Assembly (NCBI GenBank): GCA_017303485.1
Contig: JAFLCY010000003.1
Coordinates: 30,516 to 92,143, forward strand
Direction of reading: 5' to 3'
Source of the DNA: Rhodobacterales bacterium
GTDB lineage: Bacteria > Pseudomonadota > Alphaproteobacteria > Rhodobacterales > Rhodobacteraceae
Length of the DNA: 61,628 nucleotides
The stretch's first letter is position 1. Every line of letters starts with the position of its first letter. Below, piece after piece: positions 34,644-43,946 of the stretch. Both the position numbers and the translations under genes were made by a program. Under the pieces are notes generated by a model. It saw only the letters and a program-made list of their open reading frames with translations, was not told where the DNA came from and did not search any database.

Positions 34644-35720
34644 ATGACCACCACTTCCACCAAGCCGCGGGCCCGTGATCTGGGCCTGCCCTTTCCCGGC
34701 ACGCCCGGCCCCCTGAACGCGATCACCGACGTTCCGGGCGTTGCCGTCGGCTTCTGCACCCTGACCGATCCGTCCAGGAACATGCGCACCGGGGTGACCG
34801 CCATCCTGCCGCGACCGGAGACCGAACCACAGCCGGTCTGGGCGGGGCAGTATGCCCTGAACGGCAATGGCGAGATGACCGGGACGCACTGGATCAACGA
34901 CGCGGGCTATTTCCTTGGCCCGATCCTGATCACCAACACCCATGGTGTCGGCGCCGCCCATACGGGGGCGACCCGCTGGATGATCGGGCACTATGCCGAC
35001 TATTTCGCCAAGGAACATGCCTGGGCCATGCCGGTGGTGGCGGAAACCTATGATGGTGTGCTGAACGATATCAATGCGTTGCATGTCCAGCCCGACCACG
35101 CGATCGCCGCGCTTGAGGCGCGGAGCTTTGGTCCGGTCGCCGAAGGCTCGACCGGCGGTGGCAACGGGATGATCGCCTACGAGTTCAAGGGCGGCACCGG
35201 CACTGCCTCACGCAAGATCACGCTGGGCGGGCGGGATTATACCGTTGCGGCGCTGGTGCAGGCCAACCACGGCATCCGGCGCTGGCTGAACATCCTTGGC
35301 CAGCCTGTGGGCGAACTGATCCCCGAGGGCGCGTTCTATGGCGGCGAGATGGGGTCGATCATCGTCATCATCGCCACCGATGCCCCGCTCTCGGGCCTTG
35401 CCCTTCGCCAGGTGGCCAAACGCGCGGCAATCGGCATCGGACGCGGCGGCACCCCGGGCGGGAACAATTCCGGCGACATCTTCCTCGCCTTCTCCACCGC
35501 CAACCCCGGACCGATGCCGCAATTCGCGCCGGCGGTCAGTACCCGGGAAGAGTTGAACATCGACCTTCTGGACACCCTGTACCTTGCCGGCGTCCAGTCG
35601 GTCGAGGAGGCCGTGGTCAATGCCATGGTCGCAGGCGAGGACGTAGCCACCTTCAAACCCGCCGGTCTGACCTGCCTTGCGCTGAACCCTGAAAAGCTGA
35701 AGGCAATCTTCAGCGGCTGA
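34644..35720 (+). CDS. P1-family aminopeptidase (DmpA/BapA type, Ntn-hydrolase)
   Basis: This 358-residue protein belongs to peptidase family P1 (DmpA-like). The family self-cleaves at a Gly/Asn-Ser bond; here the segment TPGGNNSGDIFLAFSTANPG near residue 275 contains that nucleophilic Ser. VPGVAVGFCTL near the N-terminus and GSTGGGNGMIAYEF near residue 170 are typical. The family cleaves N-terminal D- or beta-amino acids from small peptides and amides. It starts one base after the permease stop, so it is the last gene of the importer operon and probably acts on the imported compound in the cytoplasm. Confidence 0.88.
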   Translation: MTTTSTKPRARDLGLPFPGTPGPLNAITDVPGVAVGFCTLTDPSRNMRTGVTAILPRPETEPQPVWAGQYALNGNGEMTGTHWINDAGYFLGPILITNTHGVGAAHTGATRWMIGHYADYFAKEHAWAMPVVAETYDGVLNDINALHVQPDHAIAALEARSFGPVAEGSTGGGNGMIAYEFKGGTGTASRKITLGGRDYTVAALVQANHGIRRWLNILGQPVGELIPEGAFYGGEMGSIIVIIATDAPLSGLALRQVAKRAAIGIGRGGTPGGNNSGDIFLAFSTANPGPMPQFAPAVSTREELNIDLLDTLYLAGVQSVEEAVVNAMVAGEDVATFKPAGLTCLALNPEKLKAIFSG

Positions 35721-35758
35721 GGCGCGGGGCTTCACCGGGACGTACCCTTGGCGACTGC

Positions 35759-35775
35759 GCTGGCCCGGCGCCAGC
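35759..35775. terminator. short hairpin between convergent operons
   Basis: GCTGGC-CCGGC-GCCAGC forms a 6-base stem in the 67-base gap between the DmpA-type gene and dxs. No T tract; possible bidirectional terminator. Confidence 0.3.
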
Positions 35776-35787
35776 CGGTGCGGACAG

Positions 35788-37701
35788 CTACGCCCGTTTC
35801 CCCACCACCGCGACGCCCAGCGCGTCGAGGACCTTCGACTCGATATGTCCGGCGTCCAGCCCCGCGACCCGGTACATCGCGTCGGGTGAGGCCTGGTCGA
35901 TGAAGACATCGGGCAGCACGAGCGAGCGGAACTTCAGCCCCCGGTCGAACACGCCCTCCTCGGCCAATAGCTGTCCGACATGGCTGCCAAAGCCTCCGAC
36001 AGCGCCTTCCTCGACCGTAACCAGCGCCTCATGCCCCCGCGCCAGCCGCAAGACCAGATCGCGGTCCAGCGGCTTGGCGAACCGCGCATCCGCGACCGTC
36101 ACCGACACGCCCCTCTGGGCCAGAGCCTCAGCCGCCTTCAGACTTTCCGCCAGCCGCGTTCCAAACGACAGGATCGCCACCCGCGAGCCTTCGCGGATCA
36201 CACGGCCCTTGCCGATCTCCAGCGGCACTCCGCGTGCGGGCATCTCGACACCGACGCCCTCGCCGCGCGGATAGCGGAAGGCAATCGGCCCTTCGTCATG
36301 CGCCGCCGCCGTTGCCACCATATGCACCAGCTCGGCCTCGTCCGCCGCGGCCATCACCACCATCCCCGGCAGGTTGGACAGGAAGCCGATGTCGAAAGCC
36401 CCAGCATGGGTCGCCCCATCGGCCCCCACCAGCCCGGCCCGATCGATGGCAAAGCGCACCGGCAGCCGCTGGATTGCCACGTCATGCACAACCTGATCAT
36501 AGCCGCGCTGCAGGAAAGTCGAATAGATCGCGCAGAAGGGCTTCATCCCGCCCGCCGCCAGCCCCGCGCTGAAGGTCACTGCATGCTGTTCGGCAATCCC
36601 GACGTCGAAACACCGCTTCGGGAACCGGCCCGCGAACAGGTCCAGCCCCGTCCCGTCCGGCATCGCCGCCGTCACCGCGACGATCTTCTCATCCCGCTCG
36701 GCCTCGGCAATCAGGCTTTGAGCGAAGACCTTGGTATAGGAAGGCGCATTCGATGCCGCCTTCACCTGCACCCCGGTCAGCACATCGAACTTTCCCGTCG
36801 CATGACCCTTGTCCCGCGCCGCTTCCGCCGGGGCATAGCCTTTGCCCTTCTGGGTCAGCACATGGATCAGCACCGGCCCCGTCGCCCGCGCCTTCACCGT
36901 CCGCAAGACCGGCAAGAGCTGGTCGAGGTCATGCCCGTCGATGGGTCCGACATATTCGAACCCCAGCGATTCGAACAAAGTCCCGCCGACCGCCATGCCT
37001 TTCAGCATGTCCTTGGCCCGCTTCGCCCCTTCCTGGAACGGCGAGGGCAGCAGGCTGACAAACCCCTTCGCCACCTGTTTCAAGTCCTGCATCGGTGGCG
37101 CGGCGTAAAGTCCGCTGAGATAGGACGACAGGGCGCCGACGGGCGGTGCAATCGACATCTCGTTGTCGTTCAGGATGACGAACAGGCGCTTTTTCAGATG
37201 CCCGGCGTTGTTCATCGCCTCGAAGGCCATACCCGCCGACATCGCCCCGTCGCCAATCACCGCAATCGCATCGCCGGGGTCGCCCCCCAGATCGGACGCC
37301 ATCGCAAAGCCCAGCGCCGCACTGATGGAGGTCGAGGAATGCGCCGCACCGAAAGGATCGTAGGGGCTTTCCGACCGCTTGGTAAAGCCCGACAGCCCCC
37401 CCTCCATCCGCAAGGAGCGGATGCGGTCCCGCCGCCCAGTCAGGATCTTGTGCGGATAGCACTGGTGGCCGACATCCCAGATCAGCTTGTCGCGCGGCGT
37501 GTCGAATACGGCATGCAGCGCCACCGTCAGCTCCACCACGCCCAGACCCGCGCCCAGATGCCCGCCGGTCACGCTGACTGCACTGATCGTCTCGGCCCTC
37601 AACTCGTCCGCAAGCTGGTGCAGCTCGCGGTCGGACAGCGACTTCAGGTCCGAAGGCAGCGTCACCCGGTCGAGGAGTGGTGTCTGGGGTCGGTCGGTCA
37701 T
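35788..37701 (-). CDS. dxs: 1-deoxy-D-xylulose-5-phosphate synthase
   Basis: This is about 637 residues, standard for Dxs. The N-terminal TPP-binding motif is [18 protein letters not shown] near residue 150, and [18 protein letters not shown] near 45, VDGHD-type segment [15 protein letters not shown], and [11 protein letters not shown]-like [15 protein letters not shown] are present. It makes DXP from pyruvate and glyceraldehyde 3-phosphate, the first step of the MEP isoprenoid pathway. GGCAGG precedes the ATG at 37701. It follows ispA by 17 bases, so both isoprenoid genes are co-transcribed with xseB. Confidence 0.97.
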   Translation of the reverse strand: MTDRPQTPLLDRVTLPSDLKSLSDRELHQLADELRAETISAVSVTGGHLGAGLGVVELTVALHAVFDTPRDKLIWDVGHQCYPHKILTGRRDRIRSLRMEGGLSGFTKRSESPYDPFGAAHSSTSISAALGFAMASDLGGDPGDAIAVIGDGAMSAGMAFEAMNNAGHLKKRLFVILNDNEMSIAPPVGALSSYLSGLYAAPPMQDLKQVAKGFVSLLPSPFQEGAKRAKDMLKGMAVGGTLFESLGFEYVGPIDGHDLDQLLPVLRTVKARATGPVLIHVLTQKGKGYAPAEAARDKGHATGKFDVLTGVQVKAASNAPSYTKVFAQSLIAEAERDEKIVAVTAAMPDGTGLDLFAGRFPKRCFDVGIAEQHAVTFSAGLAAGGMKPFCAIYSTFLQRGYDQVVHDVAIQRLPVRFAIDRAGLVGADGATHAGAFDIGFLSNLPGMVVMAAADEAELVHMVATAAAHDEGPIAFRYPRGEGVGVEMPARGVPLEIGKGRVIREGSRVAILSFGTRLAESLKAAEALAQRGVSVTVADARFAKPLDRDLVLRLARGHEALVTVEEGAVGGFGSHVGQLLAEEGVFDRGLKFRSLVLPDVFIDQASPDAMYRVAGLDAGHIESKVLDALGVAVVGKRA

Positions 37702-37718
37702 CCTGCCTGCCTTCGGGC

Positions 37719-38588
37719 TCAATTGTCCCGCGCAATAACGAAGCGGGCCGCGGCAATCAAGTTGGCTGCCCCTGACCCGTAGCCTGCCAGAGCCGCCTCG
37801 GCCTCGGCCACCAGCTCTGCCGCCCGGGCCTGCGCACCAGTCAGCCCAAGCAGCGAGACGAACGTAGCCTTGCCAGCCCCGGCATCCTTGCCGACGCGCT
37901 TGCCGGTTCTGGCCTCGTCGCCGGTCACATCCAGAATGTCATCCGCGATCTGGAAAGCAAGGCCCAGTGCAGCGGCATAGCGGCGCAGCGGTGCGGGGTC
38001 CGCCCCGGCGATCAGTGCCCCGGCCTCGGCCGCAAAGCCGATCAGCGCCCCGGTCTTGCCCGCCTGCAAGGCCGTGATCTCTTCCAGCGTCAGGCTGCGC
38101 CCCGCCGTTTCGGCCGCGATATCCAGCGCCTGTCCGAGAACCATCCCGTCGATCCCCGAGGCTCTCGCCAGACCGGCGACCAGCGCCAGCCGCACCTCGG
38201 CAGTCCCCAGCGCCGGATCGCACAGGAGTTCGAAAGCCAGCGTCTGCAAGGCATCGCCCGCCAGCACCGCCGTGGCCTCGTCCCATTTCCGGTGAACAGT
38301 CGGCTGCCCCCGGCGCAAATCGTCATCATCCATGCAGGGCAGGTCGTCATGAACCAGGGAATAGGCGTGCAAGGCCTCCACCGCCGCCGCTGCCGCAATG
38401 GCCCGCGCCTCAGGCAACCCGAGCATCCGCGCGCCTTCCAGCACCAGAAAGCCCCGCAGCCGCTTTCCCCCGCGCAGGGCATAGCGCATCGCCTCGGTCA
38501 CCGGCTGGTCGGCACGGGTCTCAAGCGCAGCCAGCAGGCGCGCCGCGATCAGCGTCGCATCCGCCGCCAACCTTTCGGGAAAGTTCAC
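37719..38588 (-). CDS. ispA: polyprenyl (farnesyl/geranyl) diphosphate synthase
   Basis: This is about 289 residues with the two Asp-rich motifs of short-chain prenyl synthases: [14 protein letters not shown] (first) and [12 protein letters not shown] (second). It condenses IPP with DMAPP/GPP to farnesyl diphosphate. The start is a GTG at 38588 with GGAGGGAAT just upstream; it overlaps the xseB stop (GTGA). It sits between xseB and dxs, the standard alphaproteobacterial order. Confidence 0.95.
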   Translation of the reverse strand: MNFPERLAADATLIAARLLAALETRADQPVTEAMRYALRGGKRLRGFLVLEGARMLGLPEARAIAAAAAVEALHAYSLVHDDLPCMDDDDLRRGQPTVHRKWDEATAVLAGDALQTLAFELLCDPALGTAEVRLALVAGLARASGIDGMVLGQALDIAAETAGRSLTLEEITALQAGKTGALIGFAAEAGALIAGADPAPLRRYAAALGLAFQIADDILDVTGDEARTGKRVGKDAGAGKATFVSLLGLTGAQARAAELVAEAEAALAGYGSGAANLIAAARFVIARDN

Positions 38589-38824
38589 ATTCCCTCCGCC
38601 GGGGTCGTGCCCACCGCCCGGCCTTCCTGGGCGCGGATCAGTTCCACCTTCTCTTCCGCCTCGGCCAGCTTCTTCGCGCAAAGGGCCTTCAGCGCCGCCC
38701 CACGCTCATAAAGCGCAATCGACTGCTCCAGCGGCACCTCGCCCCGTTCCAGCGCGCCTACCACCTGTTCCAGCGCGGCCATCGCCTCTTCAAAACTCAT
38801 CGTCTCAATGGCCTTTTCGGTCAT
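38585..38824 (-). CDS. xseB: exodeoxyribonuclease VII small subunit
   Basis: This 79-residue protein matches XseB throughout: MSFEEAMAALEQVVGALERGEVPLEQSIALYERG is the family core, written here in two parts residues 9-28 and 29-42. It binds XseA to form the single-strand exonuclease VII. It overlaps the deacetylase stop (ATGA) and the ispA start (GTGA), so all three are co-translated. Confidence 0.95.
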   Translation of the reverse strand: MTEKAIETMSFEEAMAALEQVVGALERGEVPLEQSIALYERGAALKALCAKKLAEAEEKVELIRAQEGRAVGTTPAEGM

Positions 38825-39729
38825 CGACCCCGCTCCTCCAGCACTGCAACATGTGCGGCCACCGAGGCCGCCAACGCGTCCAGATCATACCCGCCCTCAA
38901 GGGTAGAGACCACCCGTCCCCCGGCGAAATCGCACAGCCTGTCGGTCAGCCAGCGATAGTCCTCCGCAAGCCATTCCAGCCCGGCAAGGGGATCATCTGC
39001 ATGGGCATCGAACCCGGCGGATATGAGCAGGAGTTCAGGTTTCCACTCTGCCAGCGCCGGAAAGACCGCACCCTCGTAGACCTCTCGCATGGCCCTTCCT
39101 CCCGAACCGGCCTGCAAGGGCAGGTTCAGGATCTGCCCCTCTGCGCCGCGCTCCTCGGGCCGGCCGGAGCCGGGATAAAGCGGCATCTGGTGGCTTGAAA
39201 CGAACAGGCACCGCCCCTCATCCCAGAGCAGATCCTGTGTGCCGTTGCCGTGATGCACGTCGAAATCCACGATGGCGACGCGGGACAGCCCATGATGATC
39301 CAGCGCCCGCTTGGCACCGATGGCCACCGTGCCGAACAGACAGAACCCCATCGGCGTTTCACGCTCGGCATGGTGTCCCGGCGGGCGCCCGGCGACGAAA
39401 GCGGTCTTCGCTTCGCCACTCACCACCGCATCGACCGCCGCGCAGATCCCGCCCACTGCCCGCATCGCCGCGTCATACGAGCCCGGCGACAGGAACGTGT
39501 CACCATCAAGTTGCGCCCAGGCCTCGCGCGGGACTGCCGCCTTCACCCGCGCCAGGTATCCCGACGGATGACAGCGCAGCACCTCGGCTTCCTCCCCCAT
39601 CGGGCACTCCCGCCGCTCAACCGGAATGCCCCGAAGCCCGCGCTCCACCGCCTCCAGCCGCCCTACCCGTTCCGGGTGGCCGGGTGGCGTCACATGCCGG
39701 GCACAATCAGGATGGGTGAATACCTGCAT
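38821..39729 (-). CDS. histone deacetylase-family (acetoin utilisation/amidohydrolase) protein
   Basis: This is about 302 residues with the class II HDAC-like zinc site: RPPGHHAE near residue 130, VAIVDFDVHHGNGTQDL near 170, SAGFDAHADDPL near 255 and LEGGYDLDAL near 285. Bacterial members deacetylate small acetylated amines such as acetylpolyamines. The ATG at 39729 was chosen over an upstream frame that runs antisense-like through the leader. The gene is first in the hdac-xseB-ispA-dxs string; its leader contains the dispersed hairpin element described at 39733-39778. Confidence 0.9.
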   Translation of the reverse strand: MQVFTHPDCARHVTPPGHPERVGRLEAVERGLRGIPVERRECPMGEEAEVLRCHPSGYLARVKAAVPREAWAQLDGDTFLSPGSYDAAMRAVGGICAAVDAVVSGEAKTAFVAGRPPGHHAERETPMGFCLFGTVAIGAKRALDHHGLSRVAIVDFDVHHGNGTQDLLWDEGRCLFVSSHQMPLYPGSGRPEERGAEGQILNLPLQAGSGGRAMREVYEGAVFPALAEWKPELLLISAGFDAHADDPLAGLEWLAEDYRWLTDRLCDFAGGRVVSTLEGGYDLDALAASVAAHVAVLEERGR

Positions 39730-39732
39730 GGG

Positions 39733-39778
39733 TTTGCTCTTTTCGACAAATACTCCGGGGTCCGGGGCAGCGCCCCGG
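39733..39778 (-). repeat. inter-operon hairpin element, copy 1
   Basis: On the minus strand a hairpin (CCGGGGC, loop GCT, GCCCCGG; 39762-39778) is followed by a segment reading GGAGTATTTGTCG and ending just before the deacetylase start. The 24 bases at 39733-39756 recur exactly at 57796-57819, and the hairpin half recurs at 49728-49749. It looks like a dispersed non-coding element used at gene ends. Confidence 0.7.
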
Positions 39779-39791
39779 TGGCCAGACAGGC

Positions 39792-40487
39792 TCAATCTGG
39801 CTGAAGCATATACCCCTCGCCCCGCACCGTCTGCAGATAGCGCGGTGCCTTGGGGTCGTCCTCGATCTTGCGGCGAAGGCGCGTGATCTGCACATCGACG
39901 GCCCGCTCCTGCGCGGCGTCGACGCTGCCCTGGTCGGCCACCAGCCGTTCCCGGCTGATCGCCACCCCCGGCGCCGCGGCGAAGATGCGCATCAGGGTCG
40001 CCTCGGTCGCCGTCAGCCGGACCGGAGCCTCGCCACGCCACATCTCGCCCCGATCGAGGTCATAGCGGACGTCGCCCAGATGCAGGAACTGCCGCACCGG
40101 CTCGGCCGCCTTGACCTGTGGCACCCGGCGCAGGATTGCGTTGATCCTGAGCAGAAGCTCCTTCGGCTCGAAGGGCTTGACCAGATAGTCATCCGCTCCG
40201 GCCTCCAGACCCTCGATCCGGTTCGCCGTTTCGCCCCGGGCGGTGAGCAGGAGGATCGGCGTCGGCATCCGCTTGCGCAGGTCACGCGTCAGGGTCACGC
40301 CGTCCTCGCCCGGCATCATCACGTCCATGACGATCAGGTCGAACTCCAGCCCGCCCAGAATGCGCCGGGCCTGCGCCGCATCGCGCGCGACCGAGACGAG
40401 AAAGCCGCTCCGCATCAGGAACTTCTGCAACAGGCCGCGGATACGCTCGTCATCGTCGACGATCAGGAGATGGGCGTCCGGAACCAT
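39792..40487 (-). CDS. petR: OmpR-family response regulator, PetR-like
   Basis: This 231-residue protein has a receiver domain (residues 5-115; D11, D12, phospho-site D55 in VMDVMMPGEDG, K in LVKPFEP) and an OmpR-type winged helix (about 130-228). The fusion to a MarR gene upstream by a one-base overlap is the petP-petR arrangement known from Rhodobacter capsulatus, where PetR is needed for cytochrome bc1 expression. The bc1 genes themselves are not in this window. No cognate kinase is adjacent. Confidence 0.85.
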   Translation of the reverse strand: MVPDAHLLIVDDDERIRGLLQKFLMRSGFLVSVARDAAQARRILGGLEFDLIVMDVMMPGEDGVTLTRDLRKRMPTPILLLTARGETANRIEGLEAGADDYLVKPFEPKELLLRINAILRRVPQVKAAEPVRQFLHLGDVRYDLDRGEMWRGEAPVRLTATEATLMRIFAAAPGVAISRERLVADQGSVDAAQERAVDVQITRLRRKIEDDPKAPRYLQTVRGEGYMLQPD

Positions 40488-40981
40488 CAGCCGCCATCCT
40501 TCATGCGGTTGTATTGCCGCCGCATTTCGGGATCCATCATCGCTTCAAGCACTTGCCGGAAGCCGGTCACAGCCGCGGGTCCGGCGGCCCGATAGGCCGC
40601 CCGCATCCGCGCCCGCTGCGCGTCCGACAATTCCCGCTCCAGCATCTGTCCCTTGTCCGTCAAATGCAGATGCCGTTCCCGCGCATCCACCTTGCCCTTT
40701 TCGCTGCGTACAAGGCCATCCTCGATCAGGGTGCGCAACACACGATTCAAAGACTGCTTTGTAACACCAAGGATCGACAGCAGGTTGGAAACCGTCGTTC
40801 CCGGGCTGCGGTGGATGAAATGAACCGCCCGATGATGCGCCCGGCCATAGTCCTTCGTCTCCAGAATCCGGTCGGGGTCCGCCGTGAAACCGCGATAGGC
40901 GAAGAACATCGCCTCGATGCCCTTGCGCAGCTGTTCGTCGGTCAGGAACAACAGGCTTTCGCCTCCCGGTGTCTCGGCCAT
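40487..40981 (-). CDS. petP: MarR-family regulator, PetP-like
   Basis: This 164-residue winged-helix protein has the MarR core (ILGVTKQSLNRVLRTLIEDG, then LVRSEKGKVDARERHLHLTD). Its neighbour order (MarR upstream of the OmpR regulator, divergent from ilvE) matches petP of Rhodobacter. Its stop overlaps the petR start by one base. An imperfect GTCA-N7-TGAC symmetry in the 126-base gap to ilvE may be its operator. Confidence 0.85.
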   Translation of the reverse strand: MAETPGGESLLFLTDEQLRKGIEAMFFAYRGFTADPDRILETKDYGRAHHRAVHFIHRSPGTTVSNLLSILGVTKQSLNRVLRTLIEDGLVRSEKGKVDARERHLHLTDKGQMLERELSDAQRARMRAAYRAAGPAAVTGFRQVLEAMMDPEMRRQYNRMKDGG

Positions 40982-41119
40982 GGGGTTCTCCTTTTGCCCG
41001 AATTTACGTCAGCCTTGTTGACTTTCCAAGCATGAACCCGTAACTCTCCCTCGATTTCGCGCAAGAATCTGTCCGAAGCGGACCTTTCAGGCGCAACTTT
41101 CGCAAAGATGGAGGCTGGG
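40982..41119. promoter_or_regulatory. petP/ilvE divergent promoter region
   Basis: The gap of about 138 bases contains GTCA-GCCTTGT-TGAC at about 41009-41023 and A/T-rich patches suitable for promoters. GGAGG at 41110 decides the ilvE start at 41120. Confidence 0.4.
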
Positions 41120-41986
41120 ATGGCTGCTTACGACGATCGCGACGGGTTCATCTGGATGGATGGCAAGCTGGTGGAATGGCGTTCGGCGAATGTCCACATC
41201 CTGACCCATGCCCTGCACTATGCCTCCTCGGTCTTCGAGGGCGAACGGTGCTACAACGGCAAGATCTTCAAGGGCCACGAACATTCGCTGCGCCTTCTGG
41301 AATCCGGCCGCCTCCTCGACATGCCGATCCCCTATACCGCGGAAGAGATCGACGCCGCCAAGGAAGAAGTGCTGAAAGCCAATGGCCTGACCGACGCCTA
41401 CATCCGCGCCGTCGCCTTCCGTGGCGCGGGGGAAGAGATGGGCGTCGCCTCGCTCGGCAACCCGGTCCGCCTTGCCATCGCCTGCTGGTCCTGGGGTGCC
41501 TACTATGGCGACGCCAAAATGAAGGGTGCCAAGCTTGACATCGCCAAGTGGAAGCGCCCCTCGCCGGAAACCATCCCCACTGCCGCCAAAGCCGCCGGTC
41601 TTTACATGATCTGCACCATGTCCAAGCACGCCGCGATGGCCAAGGGCTGCTCGGACGCACTGTTCTACGACTTCCGCGGCTATGTGGCCGAGGCAACCGG
41701 CGCCAATATCTTTTTCGTCAAGGATGGCGAAGTTCATACCCCGAACCCCGACTGCATCCTGAACGGCATCACCCGGCAGACCGTGATCGGGATGTTGAAG
41801 GACATGCAGATCAAGGTCCACGAACGCTACATCAAGCCCGAGGAACTGGCGGACTTCGAACAGTGCTGGCTCACCGGAACCGCCGCCGAGGTCACGCCGG
41901 TCGGCCAGATCGGCGACTATACGTTCGAGGTGGGTGACCTGACCAAGCGGGTTGCCACCGAATACGAAAAACTGGTCCGCGCCTGA
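41120..41986 (+). CDS. ilvE: branched-chain amino acid aminotransferase
   Basis: This is about 288 residues of fold-type IV PLP enzyme: MDGKLVEWRSANVHILTHAL, GSSVFEG-like ASSVFEGERCYNG, the Lys segment TAAKAAGLYM, and EATGANIFFVKDGEVHTP. It transaminates Leu, Ile and Val. The start is taken at 41120 because GGAGG precedes it; ATG at 41108 is also in frame. A hairpin follows its stop. Confidence 0.95.
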   Translation: MAAYDDRDGFIWMDGKLVEWRSANVHILTHALHYASSVFEGERCYNGKIFKGHEHSLRLLESGRLLDMPIPYTAEEIDAAKEEVLKANGLTDAYIRAVAFRGAGEEMGVASLGNPVRLAIACWSWGAYYGDAKMKGAKLDIAKWKRPSPETIPTAAKAAGLYMICTMSKHAAMAKGCSDALFYDFRGYVAEATGANIFFVKDGEVHTPNPDCILNGITRQTVIGMLKDMQIKVHERYIKPEELADFEQCWLTGTAAEVTPVGQIGDYTFEVGDLTKRVATEYEKLVRA

Positions 41987-41998
41987 TCCGAAGCGGTG

Positions 41999-42035
41999 TC
42001 CGGGGCGGCGGTGTCCAATGATCACGCGCCCCGGA
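41999..42035 (+). terminator. hairpin after ilvE
   Basis: An 8-base stem TCCGGGGC (41999-42006) and GCCCCGGA (42028-42035) follows the ilvE stop. The 21-base loop and lack of a T tract make efficiency uncertain. Confidence 0.4.
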
Positions 42036-42135
42036 TCCGCAGACGGTCCGACCCGCGTTGTGTGATGCGACAGCCTTGACCGTCAGCAGCCCTTTCGTAG
42101 TGTAGGGAACGAGCCAGATTTTCTCGGTGTCCGCG

Positions 42136-42846
42136 ATGGAACGGCCTTTTCCAGCTATCTCTTGGTCCTTCAAGACAATTCTGTTCGTCCTTCTGGCGGT
42201 GGACCTGGGGTTTATCCTGGTGAACATCGGCACGTTCTTCGCCGAGAAGGCGGCGCTGATCGCCAGCACTCCGGAAGCGCTCAAGATCACGCGGGACGGC
42301 TCTCTTCCCGAGATGTTCGGCTATCTCGAATGGGCGGTGATCGTGGTTGCGCTGGTCTGGCTCTCGATCCGCGACCGCTGGCTGCCGCCCTTCCGCTGGG
42401 CCCTTGTCTTCATGATGGTCCTGGTCGACGATTCCCTGCAGTTTCATGAGACGATCGGGTATATGCTGAAGGGCAGTCTTCCCCTGCCGCCAAGCCTTGC
42501 GCCGCAGAGTGAGGACATAGCAGAAGTCCTGGTCTTCGGCGCCATGGGCGTGATTGCAGTCCTGCTGACCGCGACGCTCTTTACCCGGAACGGAGCCATC
42601 GCACGGGCGCTCAGCATCCGGCTCATGCTGATCATTGTTTTCCTTGCCTTTTTCGGGGTTGGGCTGGACTTCCTGCATCAGATCATCGCTGGCCTCAGCG
42701 AGGGTACTTTCGAGGCGAATTTCCTGCCGCAGGTTTTTGGACTGCTTGAGGATGGGGGCGAAATGATCACGGCAAGCGTTGCCACCGCCTTCGTGCTGAC
42801 CCTGCCGGGACTGGAAACCAGCGGCACGAAAGGCGTGGAGACTTAA
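42136..42846 (+). CDS. uncharacterised integral membrane protein with buried acidic/His motifs
   Basis: This is about 236 residues with roughly six hydrophobic helices (near residues 15-37, 62-82, 88-104, 130-152, 165-185, 205-225). No family is recognised. Charged residues recur inside or at the edge of helices: VDDSLQFHETIGYM, GVGLDFLHQII and LLEDGGEMI. Such placement is seen in membrane enzymes with metal sites, but the function is open. The start is the ATG at 42136; a GTG at 42127 is in frame. It stands alone, between ilvE and the convergent ohr gene, with a hairpin after its stop. Confidence 0.7.
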   Translation: MERPFPAISWSFKTILFVLLAVDLGFILVNIGTFFAEKAALIASTPEALKITRDGSLPEMFGYLEWAVIVVALVWLSIRDRWLPPFRWALVFMMVLVDDSLQFHETIGYMLKGSLPLPPSLAPQSEDIAEVLVFGAMGVIAVLLTATLFTRNGAIARALSIRLMLIIVFLAFFGVGLDFLHQIIAGLSEGTFEANFLPQVFGLLEDGGEMITASVATAFVLTLPGLETSGTKGVET

Positions 42847-42851
42847 GGCCT

Positions 42852-42876
42852 GTCCGGCGACCCACGGCCGCCGGAC
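42852..42876. terminator. hairpin between convergent genes
   Basis: GTCCGGCG (42852-42859) pairs with CGCCGGAC (42869-42876), 5 bases after the membrane-protein stop. It may terminate either strand. Confidence 0.45.
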
Positions 42877-42909
42877 GAGGACGGGGACTGGTTCCGAAGC
42901 TTGCGCAGA

Positions 42910-43338
42910 TCAGGCGACTTCGGTCGTGACTTCGATATTGCCCTTTGTCGCGTGCGAATAGGGGCAGATGTGATGGCCGCGCTCAGCGATCTTTTCGGCT
43001 GTCGCCCGATCGACGCCCGGCATTGTTACCACCAGCCGTGCTTTCAGCCCGAATCCGCCGTCCGACCGGCCGCCGATGCCGATATGGGCGTTCACCGTGG
43101 CGTCGTCTGGAACCGTGCCCAGCTTTTCGGCCCGCGCCACAAAGCGCATTGCGCCAAGGTAGCAGGCGCTCCAACCCACCGCGAACAGTTCTTCCGGGTT
43201 GTGGCCCAGCCCCGAACCGCCAAGCTCCTTCGGGCTGGCATGGGTCACGGTCAGTTGGCCATTAACCAGGCCAGACACGCCATTGCGGCCGCCGCCGGTG
43301 GCCTTGGCTTCGGTCCAGTACTTCACATCAACGGTCAT
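42910..43338 (-). CDS. ohr: organic hydroperoxide resistance protein (OsmC/Ohr)
   Basis: This 142-residue protein has the two catalytic Cys of Ohr in GWSACYLGAM and HHICPYSHATKGN. It reduces organic hydroperoxides using lipoylated proteins. It is divergent from ohrR, the usual partner, across a 107-base gap. Confidence 0.94.
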   Translation of the reverse strand: MTVDVKYWTEAKATGGGRNGVSGLVNGQLTVTHASPKELGGSGLGHNPEELFAVGWSACYLGAMRFVARAEKLGTVPDDATVNAHIGIGGRSDGGFGLKARLVVTMPGVDRATAEKIAERGHHICPYSHATKGNIEVTTEVA

Positions 43339-43445
43339 TCCAATTCTCCTGTATACGATTTAATCGTGCGCGACTAAAAATCGACCGATTCGGGGCTGAC
43401 TGTCAAGCACTTGTATTTCAGTCGCGCGCGATATATCATGTCGAC
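43339..43445. promoter_or_regulatory. ohr/ohrR operator region
   Basis: An 18-base imperfect palindrome TTAATCG-TGCG-CGACTAA (43360-43377) lies near the ohr start. A second related half-site pair, AGTCGCGC with GCGCGAT, lies at about 43419-43432 near the ohrR start. Two related sites suit an OhrR dimer controlling both genes. Confidence 0.6.
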
Positions 43446-43877
43446 ATGACCCTGGCTCCGCCCGACATGCTCTGCTTTGCGCTGCATTCCACCGCCCTTG
43501 CGGTGCATGCCGCCTATGTGCCGCTGTTGCAGCCCCTGGGCCTGACCTATCCGCAGTACCTTGCTCTCTCCGCACTGAACGCGCAGGACGGACAGACCGT
43601 CGGGAAGCTGGGCGCCGAGTTGCGGCTCGATTCAAACACGCTGACACCGCTGTTGAAGCGGATGGAAAGCGCGGGATGGCTGCGCCGAACACGCGATTCC
43701 CAAGATGAGCGTCAAGTGCGCCTGTCGCTTACCGAAGATGGCCGCGCCCTTGCCGCACGGGCTGCCGGGGTGCCACGCGCCTTTGCCGAGAAGACCGGAC
43801 TTCCGCAATCCGACCTGGCTGACCTGCGCGATATCCTTGCCGCCCTTCGCGACAAGCTGAAACCTGCAAGGCCCTGA
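43446..43877 (+). CDS. ohrR: MarR-family organic peroxide sensor
   Basis: This 143-residue winged-helix protein has the N-terminal sensing Cys (C10 in MLCFALHSTAL) and the MarR core LTYPQYLALSAL and LGAELRLDSNTLTPLLKRME. It derepresses ohr when the Cys is oxidised. No second conserved Cys is seen in the C-terminal part, pointing to the one-Cys type. Confidence 0.93.
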   Translation: MTLAPPDMLCFALHSTALAVHAAYVPLLQPLGLTYPQYLALSALNAQDGQTVGKLGAELRLDSNTLTPLLKRMESAGWLRRTRDSQDERQVRLSLTEDGRALAARAAGVPRAFAEKTGLPQSDLADLRDILAALRDKLKPARP

Positions 43878-43946
43878 CCGGTCCTTGAATCCCACAACCA
43901 ACCGATTGTTTTTGCGGGCAGTTCACTTCCTGCCTGCCAAGGACAG

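Noticed and set aside
35980-37782. 600-residue plus-strand frame over dxs
   Set aside because: Antisense shadow of dxs, Arg/His/Gln rich with no family.
39730-40041. Longer N-terminus for the deacetylase
   Set aside because: The extra residues are encoded across the petR end and the hairpin element and do not match the family.
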